Shown here: in pieces, positions 50,490 to 59,469 of the stretch
Numbering within the stretch: position 1 is the stretch's first letter
Layout: each line of letters opens with the position of its first letter
Assembly: GCA_963840095.1 (NCBI GenBank)
Contig: CAWIXN010000008.1
Location: forward strand, 62,001 to 126,000
Reading direction: 5' to 3'
Source of the DNA: DATBGO01 sp963840095
GTDB lineage: Bacteria > Actinomycetota > Actinomycetes > Streptosporangiales > Streptosporangiaceae
Length of the DNA stretch: 64,000 bases
Notes under the pieces: generated by a model
Database searches by the model: none
What the model saw: only the letters and a program-made list of their open reading frames with translations
Told to the model about the DNA's origin: nothing
Translations under genes and position numbers: made by a program

Positions 50490-50732
50490 ATGCGCGCTAC
50501 GCTCGCCTACACGGCCGCGAGGATCTTGCTCTTCGTGGTCTCGATGATCCTGCTCTACCTGGCAGGTGCCTCCGGGCTGCTGCTGATCGCCCTGGCCCTC
50601 GTGATCAGCGGCATCGTCAGCTTCGTGCTGCTGTCCCGGCAGCGGGATGCCATGTCTTCGGCACTAGCCACCAGGATCGGCAACTTCCGAAGCCGCCTCG
50701 ACGAGGGCACCAGGGCCGAGGATAACGACTGA
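50490..50732 (+). CDS. DUF4229 small membrane protein
   Basis: The 80-residue protein has two membrane helices (about 6-24 and 27-47: ILLFVVSMILLYLAGASGLL, LIALALVISGIVSFVLLS) followed by SRQRDAMSSAL, the hallmark of DUF4229 proteins. Function unknown. ATG 50490 starts the family match. Confidence 0.85.
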   Translation: MRATLAYTAARILLFVVSMILLYLAGASGLLLIALALVISGIVSFVLLSRQRDAMSSALATRIGNFRSRLDEGTRAEDND

Positions 50733-50751
50733 CGTTCCGACGACCGCGGCG

Positions 50752-52473
50752 TCAGCTGGCCGGGAGCCAGCCGCCCGAGGTGAGCATGCTGAGTACTGCC
50801 TCGGTCGCCTCCTGGCGTCCCATGGCCGAGGTGTCGATGGTCAGTTCTGCGTCGTCGGGTTCCTCATACGGATCGGAGATGCCGGTGAACTGTCCGATCA
50901 GGCCGGCCCGAGCCTTCGCGTACAGGCCCTTGCGATCCCGCGCTTCACACACTTCCACCGGCGTGGCCACGTGGATCAGCAGGAAGTCACCGACCTCCGT
51001 GACCATCTCCCGTACCTGGGCGCGCGCCGCCGCGAACGGCGCGATCGGCGCGCAGATCGCAATGCCGCCGTGCCGTGCGATTTCCGCGGCCACGAACCCG
51101 ATCCGCGCGATATTCAGGTCACGGTCGGCGCGGGAGAAGGTCAGCCCGGCCGACAGCAACTGCCTGACCAGGTCCCCGTCGAGCAGCGAGACGCGCCGGT
51201 CGCCGCGCTCGGCGAGCGCGTCCCGCAGGTCCCTGGCGATCGTGGACTTGCCGGAGCCCGACAGGCCGGTCAGGAACAGCACGAAACCTCGCTGCGCCCG
51301 GGGCGGCCTGGCCCGCCGCAGCTCACGCGCGACGGCGTCCGGCGTGAACCAGTCCGGTACCTGAGCGCCGGCGTCCAGCAGGTCCCCGAGTTCGTCCGCC
51401 GACAGGTCGTCCCGCTCCGTGCCGGTCTCGATCAGGCCAAGCGGGCGCCAGACCTCGGCCCGCGGGTCATAGGCCCAGGTGCCCACGGTCAGTACCGGGA
51501 TAACCGGGTGGAACGCCGTCCCGGCGCCAGTGGGATCACTGCCCGGCGGGCTGGTGGTCGTACGACCGGTCGGCCCGACGGCGGTGCTGGCCGCGGCGCC
51601 GACCGCCGGGCCGATCGCCGGGTCGGCGGGATCAGCCATCAGGTGGGTTGCGCCGTAGGCGGCCGCGACCAGGGCGCGGGCGGCCAGCTCGCGGGCCGGG
51701 CTGGCGGCGGGACCAGGCTCACGTGCGGCCAGCGGCACCGGGACCACCAGCGTCCCGGCCGGAAGGCTGCTCGTGGCCGCGGCGAGCACCGCCCGCACCA
51801 GCGCCTCAGGGGCGGACACGACCTCCGGCTGGTCGACGACCATTGGCAGCAGCAGCAGGCGCGCCTTCAGCTGGCTGGCCACATGCCTGAGCTGGCCGAT
51901 CTGGCGGCTGTGCAGCGGCCCGCGGGTGGCCAGCGCTAGCACCGGCCCCTCGGTGCCGGTGGCAAGCTGCGCGCGCACCTGCGCGGGCGTGAGCATCAGC
52001 CGCCGGAACGGGCCGTGCTCGATCTCGCGGTGGCCGTCGACCCGGCCACCCAGCCTGATCAGCCGGCGGTCGGCGTCCAGCCGGTCGTCCCAGCCGGCGT
52101 CCAGCACGCTCTCCCGGCTGTAGTCCGTGCCTGCCTGCCGGTCTCGGTCGGCGGCCGGGACCTCGCTCCGCTCGGCGATCTCGAGTACCGCCAGCGGGGC
52201 ACCCTCGGGATCGGCTAGAGCAATGCGGTCGACCCCCGGCGGAACCGCGTTCTCCGCGACGTCGAGCGTCACCAGGATCGGCCACGGCGTACCGTCGGCC
52301 AGCGTGCCTGCCCGGGTGACAGCGGCGACGTCCGCGCTGCACATAAAACCGGTCAGCGGCGCGAATGCGCCGGACAGCAGCAGCTCCAGGTCCCCGAGCT
52401 GCTGCTCGTCCAGCGTCAGCGCCGGCAGTCCGGTCAGATCAGGGGGCAAGCCAGTCTGCGCCTCAGCAGTCAC
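50752..52473 (-). CDS. Adenylylsulfate kinase fused to a degenerate ATP-sulfurylase-like domain
   Basis: The 573-residue protein has a PUA-like and ATP-sulfurylase-like region (about 1-380) and a C-terminal APS kinase (about 390-573) with P-loop GLSGSGKST (about 402-410), DGDLVRQLL, RADRDLNIARIGFVA and FLLIHVATPVEVCEARDRKG. The sulfurylase motif, normally QxRNPxHxxH, reads ATRGPLHSRQ (about 182-191), lacking the Gln/Asn and the second His. Only the kinase is therefore likely to be active. It makes PAPS, or helps assimilation, from APS. A Gly/Thr/Pro insert lies near 290-320. Confidence 0.85.
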   Translation of the reverse strand: MTAEAQTGLPPDLTGLPALTLDEQQLGDLELLLSGAFAPLTGFMCSADVAAVTRAGTLADGTPWPILVTLDVAENAVPPGVDRIALADPEGAPLAVLEIAERSEVPAADRDRQAGTDYSRESVLDAGWDDRLDADRRLIRLGGRVDGHREIEHGPFRRLMLTPAQVRAQLATGTEGPVLALATRGPLHSRQIGQLRHVASQLKARLLLLPMVVDQPEVVSAPEALVRAVLAAATSSLPAGTLVVPVPLAAREPGPAASPARELAARALVAAAYGATHLMADPADPAIGPAVGAAASTAVGPTGRTTTSPPGSDPTGAGTAFHPVIPVLTVGTWAYDPRAEVWRPLGLIETGTERDDLSADELGDLLDAGAQVPDWFTPDAVARELRRARPPRAQRGFVLFLTGLSGSGKSTIARDLRDALAERGDRRVSLLDGDLVRQLLSAGLTFSRADRDLNIARIGFVAAEIARHGGIAICAPIAPFAAARAQVREMVTEVGDFLLIHVATPVEVCEARDRKGLYAKARAGLIGQFTGISDPYEEPDDAELTIDTSAMGRQEATEAVLSMLTSGGWLPAS

Positions 52474-52712
52474 GTTAACCTCCGTCCGGCACAGCGCCCG
52501 CTCCGCAGGTGTGCCAAAGCCCTCCAGAGCTGCCAGGGCATGCCTGAGGCTACACGGGAAGCGGCGGCACGGTCACGCAGCCAAAGCCGGGTTGCGCCGC
52601 CCGGTTGCGCCGCCCGGTTGCACCGGCCCATTCATAGCCCTGGCCGGAGCGTCCAGGGTTCACGCCCCCGGGTTCATGCCCGGGGTTCAAGCCCCGGTTC
52701 AAAGCACCCGGT
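52474..52712. repeat. GGGTTCAxGCCC / GGTTCAAAGCACCC repeat cluster
   Basis: Between the APS kinase gene and the methyltransferase gene, five to six short units built on (G)GGTTCA lie at about 52655-52728, after (C)CGGTTGCGCCGC repeats at 52590-52625. The last unit overlaps the methyltransferase stop. No gene is seen in the rest of this gap. Confidence 0.6.
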
Positions 52713-53654
52713 TCAAAGCACCCGGGCGAACCGGTCCTCCGGCTTGCGGATCACATAACGCAGTTCATCATGGCCGCAGGCCAGCCTGGATCTGGACAGC
52801 AGCGCGACCAGCTTGCGGGCCAGCAGCACCCCGGGCAGCCTGCGCTGATCGGCCAGCGTGTTCAAGGCGTGGCGCTCGGCGATGACCAGGCCTCGTCGCA
52901 GGACGTATGACTGGATGCCGCGTCCCGAGACCAGCTGTTCGTAGCTGGCCCGGTAGGGACCGGGCTGGCCAGGGTGGGTGCTGCGCCAGATCACCGCGCG
53001 CAGCGCCGCGGGCAGCTTGCGGTCGAGGAACCCCGCGGCGCTGTCCCGGTCGCCGATCTGGAGCAGCAGCAGCCCGCCTGGCTTGAGTGCGTCCACGAAC
53101 CGGTCGAGCACCAGCTCGGCGTGCTGGATCCGGTCCAAGAGCCCGGCACAGACCACGACATCGAACGACCGCGGAGGCAGTGGCACCGTCCGCAGGTCCC
53201 CCAGCGTGCAGGCGGCCCCGTCGGCACGCTCGCTGACGGCGGCCCCGACCACGTCGTCGTCATTGTCGATCGCGCTGATCGACACGTCGCAGCCGACGGT
53301 CCGCAGCGCTGCCGCATCCAGTGCACCGTCCGCGGTCGCGAAGCCCGCCAGCAGCACGGCGATGGGCTGGCCGGGCCGGGCGGTGGCGTAGTCCTGCACG
53401 CTCCTGGTGAACATCTCAGGTCCGGCGCCATCGGGCGGCGTGAACTGCAGCGCCGCCAGCCCGGCGGGCTGGATTCTGCCGTCCGGGCCCACCCGGTGCC
53501 GCCCGCGCCGGTCCGGCCCGTCCGCCCCTGGCGGCCCTGCCGACCCTGGCGGCCCCGGCCGCGCCGATGGCCCCGGTGGCCCTCCGCGCCGGCCGGGCCG
53601 GACCGGGCTGGCCTGCGCGATGCCGCCCGTTCCAGGTTCGCTTACGTTCATCAC
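52713..53654 (-). CDS. Class I SAM-dependent methyltransferase-like protein
   Basis: The 313-residue protein has a Pro/Gly-rich start (about 20-55) and a Rossmann-type methyltransferase domain: AVLLAGFATADGALDAAALR in place of the usual GxGxG loop, VSISAIDNDDDVVGAA, SFDVVVCAGLLDRIQHAELV, LKPGGLLLLQIGD. The C-terminal part (RKLVALLSRSRLACGHDELR) resembles proteins near glycan or lipid modification, but the substrate is unknown. The weak SAM loop makes activity uncertain. Confidence 0.75.
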   Translation of the reverse strand: MMNVSEPGTGGIAQASPVRPGRRGGPPGPSARPGPPGSAGPPGADGPDRRGRHRVGPDGRIQPAGLAALQFTPPDGAGPEMFTRSVQDYATARPGQPIAVLLAGFATADGALDAAALRTVGCDVSISAIDNDDDVVGAAVSERADGAACTLGDLRTVPLPPRSFDVVVCAGLLDRIQHAELVLDRFVDALKPGGLLLLQIGDRDSAAGFLDRKLPAALRAVIWRSTHPGQPGPYRASYEQLVSGRGIQSYVLRRGLVIAERHALNTLADQRRLPGVLLARKLVALLSRSRLACGHDELRYVIRKPEDRFARVL

Positions 53655-53797
53655 GGATCCAAAGCGTAGCCCTCCGAATACCTCAAGTAGCTACAAGGCG
53701 GCCCGCGTCGCGCCCGCGTCGTGCTCCCGCGAGTCCTAAGCTTGGCCGGTGACAGGCCGGTCCGCGGCGCGGGCGGGCGGTCGTAAACTGAGAGATA

Positions 53798-53861
53798 TCC
53801 CGCGCCCCGGCCCAGTTGGTGGTCTTCGGGGCAACCAGGGCGCCAAGCGCCGGGCGCGGGA
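53798..53861 (+). promoter_or_regulatory. Structured leader upstream of mfd
   Basis: TCCCGCGCCC (53798-53807) pairs perfectly with GGGCGCGGGA (53852-53861), closing a 44-nt loop that holds an inner CCCCG/CGGGG pairing. It starts 90 bp before mfd. A possible -10 TAAACT (53784-53789) would put the start of transcription just before it, so the dyad would lie in the 5' leader. It matches no riboswitch class I recognise. Confidence 0.45.
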
Positions 53862-53888
53862 ATTTCGTGCTGTCAACCCAGGGACGAT

Positions 53889-56800
53889 ATGAGCCTCGCC
53901 GGCCTTCTGGAGATCATCGCCGATGACCCGCAGCTTCAGCGTGCGCTGGATGAGGCAGGGCAGCCCGCGATGGGGGGCACTGACCTCATCGCGCCGCCGG
54001 CGCTGCGACCGCTGCTGACCGCCACCCTGGCCGGCCAGATCCCGGGCCGGTTCGTGCTGGCCGTGACGGCCACCTTCAGGGAGGCCGAGGACCTGACCAC
54101 CGCGCTCGGCTCGCTGCTGCCCGATGGTGCCGCGGCCTGCTTCCCGCCCTGGGAGACGCTGCCGCACGAGCGGTTGTCGCCGCAGCCGGATGTCTCCGGC
54201 CAGCGGCTCGCGGTGCTCCGCAGGCTCGCTCATCCCGACCCGGCCGATTCCAGGACCGGCCCGCTCACCGTGGTCGTCGCCCCGGTCCGGAGCGTCCTCC
54301 AGCCGATCGTCGGCGGTCTCGGTGAGCTGGAGCCCGTCCGGCTGCTCTCCGGCCAGGACGCGGTGTTCGACGACGTGGTGAGGCGGCTGGTCGAGATCGG
54401 CTACGCCCGGACCGAGACCGTGGAGCACCGCGGCGAGCTGGCAGTCCGCGGCGGCATTCTCGATGTCTTCCCGCCCACCGAACAGCATCCGGTGCGGATC
54501 GAGTTCTGGGGCGACACCGTCGAGGAAATCCGCTACTTCAAGGCCGCTGACCAGCGCAGCCTGGCGGTGGCCGAGGGCGGCTTGTGGGCAGCGCCCTGCC
54601 GTGAGCTGCTGCTGACCCCGGCTGTGCGCAACCGCGCCAAGGACCTGGCCTCGGCCCACCCCGGACTGTCGGACATCCTCGGTAAGCTCGCTGACGGCAT
54701 CATCGCCGAGGGCATGGAGGCGTTCGCCCCGGTGCTCGCGGAGCGGATGGAGCTGCTGCTCGACTTCGTCCCCGCCGGGGGCTGCGTGGTGGCGTGCGAC
54801 CCGGAGCGGATCCGGGCCCGCGCCGCCGACCTGGTCGCCACCAGCCAGGAGTTTCTGGCAGCCTCGTGGGTCAACGCGGCCGTCGGCGGGCAGGCCCCGA
54901 TCGATCTGGGGGCGGCCGCATTCCGGCCGATCGCCGAGATCCGCGGCGCGGCGGCGGACCTGGACCTGCCATGGTGGACGATCACCCCGTTCGTCTCCGA
55001 AGACCAGGGCGTAACGGATAACCGGGCCGGGCTGCCGTCCTCCGGGGCTGATCGGGCCGGGCGGGCGGCCGGGCGTCCGTCCCCGCCAGCAGGCGGGGCT
55101 GACCTGGACGGCGGGGCCGACGGGCGGTCATCGTTTCGGCTGGACGCGAAACCGGCGGATGCCTACCGCGGCGATACCGGGCGGGTGATCGCCGACGTCC
55201 GCCGCTGGCTGGCGGATGGCTGGCGCGTGGTCCTGGTGACCGAGGGGCACGGCCCGGCGCAGCGGCTGGCCGAGCTGCTGCGCGGCGAGGACGTGGGGAC
55301 CCGGACGGGTGATCTCGCGGATCCGCCCGAGCCCGGCATCGCGCAGGTGGCGACCGGAATGCTCGAACACGGATTCAGCTGGCCGTCGGCGCGGCTTGCG
55401 GTCCTGTCCGAGGCCGACCTGGCTGGTCAGCGAGCCGGCGGCGGCCCGGGCGCGGCGCGGATGCCGAGCAGGCGGCGCGGCGGCATCGATCCGCTGCGGC
55501 TGACGGCCGGCGACTACGTGGTGCACGAGCAGCACGGCGTCGGCAGGTACCTGGAGATGACCAGCCGCACCATCCAGGGCGCCACCAGGGAGTACCTGGT
55601 CATCGAGTACGCGCCGAGCCGGCGCGGCCAGCCCCCGGACCGGCTCTACCTGCCGACCGACCAGCTGGACGAGGTGACCAGGTACTCCGGCGGCGAGGCG
55701 CCAGCGCTGCACCGGCTGGGCGGCGCCGACTGGGCCAAGACCAAGGGCCGGGCCCGCAAGGCGGTCAGGGACATCGCGGCCGGGCTGATCCAGCTCTACC
55801 AGGCGCGGATGGCGTCGGCCGGGCACGCGTTCGGCCCGGACACGCCCTGGCAGCGCGAGCTCGAGGACGCTTTCCCCTATGTCGAGACGCCGGACCAGCT
55901 TGCCGCTGTCGACGAGGTCAAGCGGGACATGGAGCGGCCGGTCCCGATGGACCGGCTGATCTGCGGCGACGTCGGTTATGGCAAGACCGAGATCGCGATC
56001 CGGGCGGCGTTCAAGGCCGTGCAGGACGGCAAGCAGGTCGCGGTGCTGGTGCCGACCACGCTGCTGGTCGGCCAGCACACCGAAACGTTCAGCGAGCGGT
56101 ATGCGCCGTTCCCGGTGGTGGTCCGGCCGCTGTCGAGGTTCCAGTCGAACGCCGAGGCCGCCGAGACGCTGGCTGGCCTGGCCGAGGGCAAGGTCGACGT
56201 GGTGATCGGCACCCACCGGCTGCTGTCGCCGGAGACCTCGTTCGCCCGGCTCGGCCTGGTGATCATCGACGAGGAGCAGCGGTTCGGGGTCGAGCACAAG
56301 GAGTTCCTGAAGCGGATGCGCACCCAGGTCGACGTGCTGGCCATGTCGGCCACCCCGATCCCGCGCACGCTGGAGATGGGCCTGTCCGGGATCAGGGAGA
56401 TGTCCACCATCTTGACCCCGCCCGAGGAGCGGCACCCGGTGCTGACCTCGGTCGCCCCCTACGACGAGAAGCAGATCGCCGCGGCGATCCGGCGCGAGCT
56501 GCTCCGCGACGGCCAGGTGTTCTTCGTGCACAACCGGGTGTCATCGATCAACAAGGTCGCCGGGCGGATCGCCGAGCTGGTGCCCGAGGCGCGGGTGGCG
56601 GTCGGGCACGGCCAGATGAACGAGCACACCCTCGAGAAGATCATGGGCGACTTCGTCGAGCGCCGCGCCGACGTACTGGTCTCGACCACCATCGTGGAGT
56701 CAGGGCTAGACATCCCGAACGCCAACACGCTGATCGTGGACCGGGCCGACGCCTACGGGCTGCCCGATCTGCATCAGCTGCGCGGCCGGGTCGGGCGCGG

Positions 56801-57623
56801 CCGGGAGCGCGGCTTCGCGTACTTCCTGTACCCGCCGGAGAAGCCGCTCACCGAGACCGCGCACGAGCGGCTGGCCACGATCGCGCAGCACACCGAGGTG
56901 GGCGCGGGCATGTACGTCGCGCTCAAGGACCTGGAGATCCGCGGCGCGGGGAACTACCTGGGCGGTGAGCAATCCGGGCACATCGCCGCCGTAGGCTTCG
57001 ACCTGTACGTGCGGATGATCGGCGAGGCCGTCAGCGAGCTGCGTGGTGACGGGCCGGCCGAGCGGCCCGAGGTGCGGATCGAGCTGCCGGTCGACGCGCA
57101 CATCCCGCACCAGTACGTGCCGGGGGAGCGGCTCCGGCTGGAGGCCTACACCCGGATCGCCGCCATCGACACCGACGCTGACATCACCGCGGTGGCTGAT
57201 GAGCTGGCGGACAGGTTCGGCCCGCTGCCCGAGCCGGTGCGCAACCTACTGGCGGTGGCCGCATTGCGGGCCAGGGCCCGCCGGTCCGGCCTGACCGATA
57301 TCACTCAGCAGGGCAGCCACATCAGGTTCTCGCCCGTGGTGCTGCCTGAGTCGCGGCAGGTCCGGGTCGAGCGGCTGTACCCGAGGACGCTGCTCAAGGA
57401 GGCAGTGCGTACCATGCTCGTACCGGTGCCGAAGGCGGATGGCGGTGCCGGGTCCGGGTCGGCAGGCGGCCGGGCGGGAACCGGGCGGGCCGGGCCGTCG
57501 TCGGCCGTCTCCTTCGGAGCCCCGCCGTTGCGTGACCGGGAGCTGCTCGCCTGGTGCGAGAACCTCATCGAGCAGGTGCTCGGCGGGATCTCGCCGGCTG
57601 CGCAGGACGCGGCCGGTGAGTAG
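53889..57623 (+). CDS. mfd: Transcription-repair coupling factor Mfd
   Basis: The 1244-residue SF2 translocase dislodges stalled RNA polymerase and recruits UvrA. Order: UvrB-like N-terminal domains (to about 400), the RNA-polymerase-interacting domain starting LTAGDYVVHEQHGVGRYLEM (about 540), and helicase domains with GDVGYGKTEIAIRAAF, IIDEEQRFGVEHKE, SATPIPRTLEMGLSGIREMS, TTIVESGLDIPNANTLIVDR and QLRGRVGRGRERGFAYFLYP, then the C-terminal TRCF domain. A Gly/Asp/Pro linker lies at about 380-420. It begins the mfd-surA-mazG-eno stretch. Confidence 0.96.
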   Translation: MSLAGLLEIIADDPQLQRALDEAGQPAMGGTDLIAPPALRPLLTATLAGQIPGRFVLAVTATFREAEDLTTALGSLLPDGAAACFPPWETLPHERLSPQPDVSGQRLAVLRRLAHPDPADSRTGPLTVVVAPVRSVLQPIVGGLGELEPVRLLSGQDAVFDDVVRRLVEIGYARTETVEHRGELAVRGGILDVFPPTEQHPVRIEFWGDTVEEIRYFKAADQRSLAVAEGGLWAAPCRELLLTPAVRNRAKDLASAHPGLSDILGKLADGIIAEGMEAFAPVLAERMELLLDFVPAGGCVVACDPERIRARAADLVATSQEFLAASWVNAAVGGQAPIDLGAAAFRPIAEIRGAAADLDLPWWTITPFVSEDQGVTDNRAGLPSSGADRAGRAAGRPSPPAGGADLDGGADGRSSFRLDAKPADAYRGDTGRVIADVRRWLADGWRVVLVTEGHGPAQRLAELLRGEDVGTRTGDLADPPEPGIAQVATGMLEHGFSWPSARLAVLSEADLAGQRAGGGPGAARMPSRRRGGIDPLRLTAGDYVVHEQHGVGRYLEMTSRTIQGATREYLVIEYAPSRRGQPPDRLYLPTDQLDEVTRYSGGEAPALHRLGGADWAKTKGRARKAVRDIAAGLIQLYQARMASAGHAFGPDTPWQRELEDAFPYVETPDQLAAVDEVKRDMERPVPMDRLICGDVGYGKTEIAIRAAFKAVQDGKQVAVLVPTTLLVGQHTETFSERYAPFPVVVRPLSRFQSNAEAAETLAGLAEGKVDVVIGTHRLLSPETSFARLGLVIIDEEQRFGVEHKEFLKRMRTQVDVLAMSATPIPRTLEMGLSGIREMSTILTPPEERHPVLTSVAPYDEKQIAAAIRRELLRDGQVFFVHNRVSSINKVAGRIAELVPEARVAVGHGQMNEHTLEKIMGDFVERRADVLVSTTIVESGLDIPNANTLIVDRADAYGLPDLHQLRGRVGRGRERGFAYFLYPPEKPLTETAHERLATIAQHTEVGAGMYVALKDLEIRGAGNYLGGEQSGHIAAVGFDLYVRMIGEAVSELRGDGPAERPEVRIELPVDAHIPHQYVPGERLRLEAYTRIAAIDTDADITAVADELADRFGPLPEPVRNLLAVAALRARARRSGLTDITQQGSHIRFSPVVLPESRQVRVERLYPRTLLKEAVRTMLVPVPKADGGAGSGSAGGRAGTGRAGPSSAVSFGAPPLRDRELLAWCENLIEQVLGGISPAAQDAAGE

Positions 57624-57671
57624 GGCTCCGGGATAGGGCTTCGGCCAGTAAGCGTGAGGAGGAACGTCGAC

Positions 57672-58391
57672 GTGCTCCGCACCTCGATGAAGTTGGGCAC
57701 CGGCGTGAAACTGGGCGCCGCGGTGGCGGCCGCTGGCCTGGCCGTCGCGGCCTGCGGGCCCGTGCAGATGGGCGCGGCCGCGATCCTCGGTAGCCAGCGC
57801 ATCTCCACCACTACGCTTTCCGCGCAGGTGGCCAACCTGAATGATGGCTACCACGCGTACCAGAACAGGATCCAGCTCCAGTACCCGGTATCGCAGATGC
57901 CGCAGCAGGCGCTCAGCTGGCTGGTGCGGTTCAAGGTGCGCGACACGCTCGCCGTCAGGGAGAACCTCACCGTGACCCCTCGGGCCGTGGAAGTCGCGCT
58001 GGCCCAGATCAACGCCCAGGTCAGGGCGGGCGGCAGTAGCGCCACGCTGCCCGAGCTCGCGGTCGCCAACGGATTGCCGCCGGACCTGATACCCGACCTG
58101 GCCAGGTACCAGGCGATCCAGAACGCGCTCCTTGACCGGCTGGACGGCGGCAAGCTGCCCGCCCAGCAGTCGGCGCAGACGGCGCTGCAGGCACAGTTCA
58201 ACACGGCCCAGTGCCAGGCCTCCAAGAGTCTGAACATCAAGATCAATCCGCAGTTCGGCATGCTCGACTACAGCCAGCTCAGCGTCGTTCCCGCGCCGCC
58301 CTCGCTGTCCGCGACGGCGCCGTCGGCGACCCCTGCCGCGGCCCCTTCGGCCAGCCCCACAGCAACGCCGCAGCTGACGCCGCCCTGCTAG
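57672..58391 (+). CDS. SurA_N-domain lipoprotein (chaperone-like)
   Basis: From GTG 57672 (AGGAGG 9 bp upstream) the protein has 239 residues, a lipoprotein signal with lipobox LAVAAC (Cys28) and a SurA N-terminal-type helical domain (ISTTTLSAQVANLNDGYHAY, then helices to about 190), followed by a Pro/Ala/Ser tail. It lacks a PPIase domain. Such lipoproteins follow mfd in many actinomycetes and may chaperone exported proteins; the client is unknown. mazG starts 29 bp after its stop. Confidence 0.8.
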   Translation: MLRTSMKLGTGVKLGAAVAAAGLAVAACGPVQMGAAAILGSQRISTTTLSAQVANLNDGYHAYQNRIQLQYPVSQMPQQALSWLVRFKVRDTLAVRENLTVTPRAVEVALAQINAQVRAGGSSATLPELAVANGLPPDLIPDLARYQAIQNALLDRLDGGKLPAQQSAQTALQAQFNTAQCQASKSLNIKINPQFGMLDYSQLSVVPAPPSLSATAPSATPAAAPSASPTATPQLTPPC

Positions 58392-58420
58392 GCGACGTCG
58401 GGCAAGGAGGCCGGATCCGG

Positions 58421-59305
58421 GTGACGCAGGACTCGAAGGACCCCGAGGGCGTCCCGGCGGGCATTCGTCTGCTCAACCTGGTGGCCGTGATGGACCGGCT
58501 GCGCAACGAGTGCCCGTGGGACGCCAAGCAGACTCACGAGTCGCTGGCCCCGTATCTGCTAGAGGAGACCTACGAGGCGGTTGAGGCGCTGGAAGGCGGC
58601 CAGGCCGCTGCCCTGCGCGAGGAACTCGGGGATGTCTTGCTGCAGGTCCTCTTCCACGCCCGGATAGCATCGGAGCGCACCGACGGGACCGGTTACACCA
58701 TCGACGACGTGGCCGACGGCATCGCCAGCAAGCTGGTGCGCAGGCACCCGCACGTGTTCGGCGACGTGACCGTGACCGGGGCCGGCGAGGTCAAGCGGAA
58801 CTGGGACGAGATCAAGGCGGCCGAGCGCGCAGCGGCCCGGGCCGCGTCCGGCGGCGGCGCGGGTTCTGCCCTGGACGGTGTTCCGTTCGGGCAGCCCGCC
58901 CTGTCGCTGGCCGCGCAACTGCAGCGCCGCGCTGCTCGCGCAGGCGTGCCACCCGAGCTGGCCGACCTGGCGCAGCCGGCCAGCCTGGCCCAGGCTCGTG
59001 ATCCCGCTGGATCCGGCGCCGGTTCCGGATCCAGCACTGATGTCGCATCTGGCCCGGTCCGCTCCGGTGCCGGTACCGGCGCTGATGTCGCGGCTGGTCC
59101 GGCCGGATCCGATGGCGGCTCCGGACCCGGCGCTGATGTCGCGTCCGACCGGGTCAGCGAGACCGGCGCAGCCCTTTTCGCCCTCGTGGCCAGGGCCTGC
59201 GAGGCCGGCCTCGATCCAGAGCTCGAGCTGCGGGCGGCTGCGCGAGCCTACCGTGAGCGAGTTCAGGCCTGGGAACGCGCCGGGGACCGGGCCGCGCAGT
59301 CTTAG
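58421..59305 (+). CDS. mazG: Nucleoside triphosphate pyrophosphohydrolase MazG
   Basis: From GTG 58421 (AAGGAGG 10 bp upstream) the 294-residue enzyme shows RLRNECPWDAKQTHESLAPY, LLEETYEAVEALE, LREELGDVLLQVLFHARIA (EExxE and ExxD metal ligands) and LVRRHPHVFGDV. It hydrolyses (d)NTPs to monophosphates and lowers mutagenic or signalling nucleotides. The second half holds an insertion of SGPV/GAGTGADVA-type repeats (about 200-245) before a conserved last helix (ALFALVARACEAGLDPELEL). Confidence 0.93.
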   Translation: MTQDSKDPEGVPAGIRLLNLVAVMDRLRNECPWDAKQTHESLAPYLLEETYEAVEALEGGQAAALREELGDVLLQVLFHARIASERTDGTGYTIDDVADGIASKLVRRHPHVFGDVTVTGAGEVKRNWDEIKAAERAAARAASGGGAGSALDGVPFGQPALSLAAQLQRRAARAGVPPELADLAQPASLAQARDPAGSGAGSGSSTDVASGPVRSGAGTGADVAAGPAGSDGGSGPGADVASDRVSETGAALFALVARACEAGLDPELELRAAARAYRERVQAWERAGDRAAQS

Positions 59306-59367
59306 CCGGTCAGCGCTCGACCGGACGCTACCCCGGCGGCCCGACCCGGTCAGCGCTCGACCGGACG
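59306..59367. repeat. 22-bp direct repeat with internal palindrome between mazG and eno
   Basis: CCGGTCAGCGCTCGACCGGA plus CG occurs at 59306-59327 and 59346-59367 (40-bp period). Each copy contains CCGGTC-N7-GACCGG, a 6-bp stem, so the pair could form tandem terminator hairpins after mazG. Confidence 0.75.
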
Positions 59368-59469
59368 GAGCGGCCGGCCGACCGGCGTGGCCGCTGCGTC
59401 GCCCCCGCTGAGTCCACTAGGCTCCAATGCGGACATGTCGTCTCCGTCTTCGCAGCCTCGGGAGTTCAG

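Noticed and set aside
52655..52728. GGTTCAA motifs resembling tRNA T-loops
   Set aside because: They are units of a tandem repeat; no cloverleaf is present.
53736..54659. Long minus-strand frame opposite the start of mfd
   Set aside because: Codon composition and lack of motifs show it is a shadow of mfd in GC-rich DNA.
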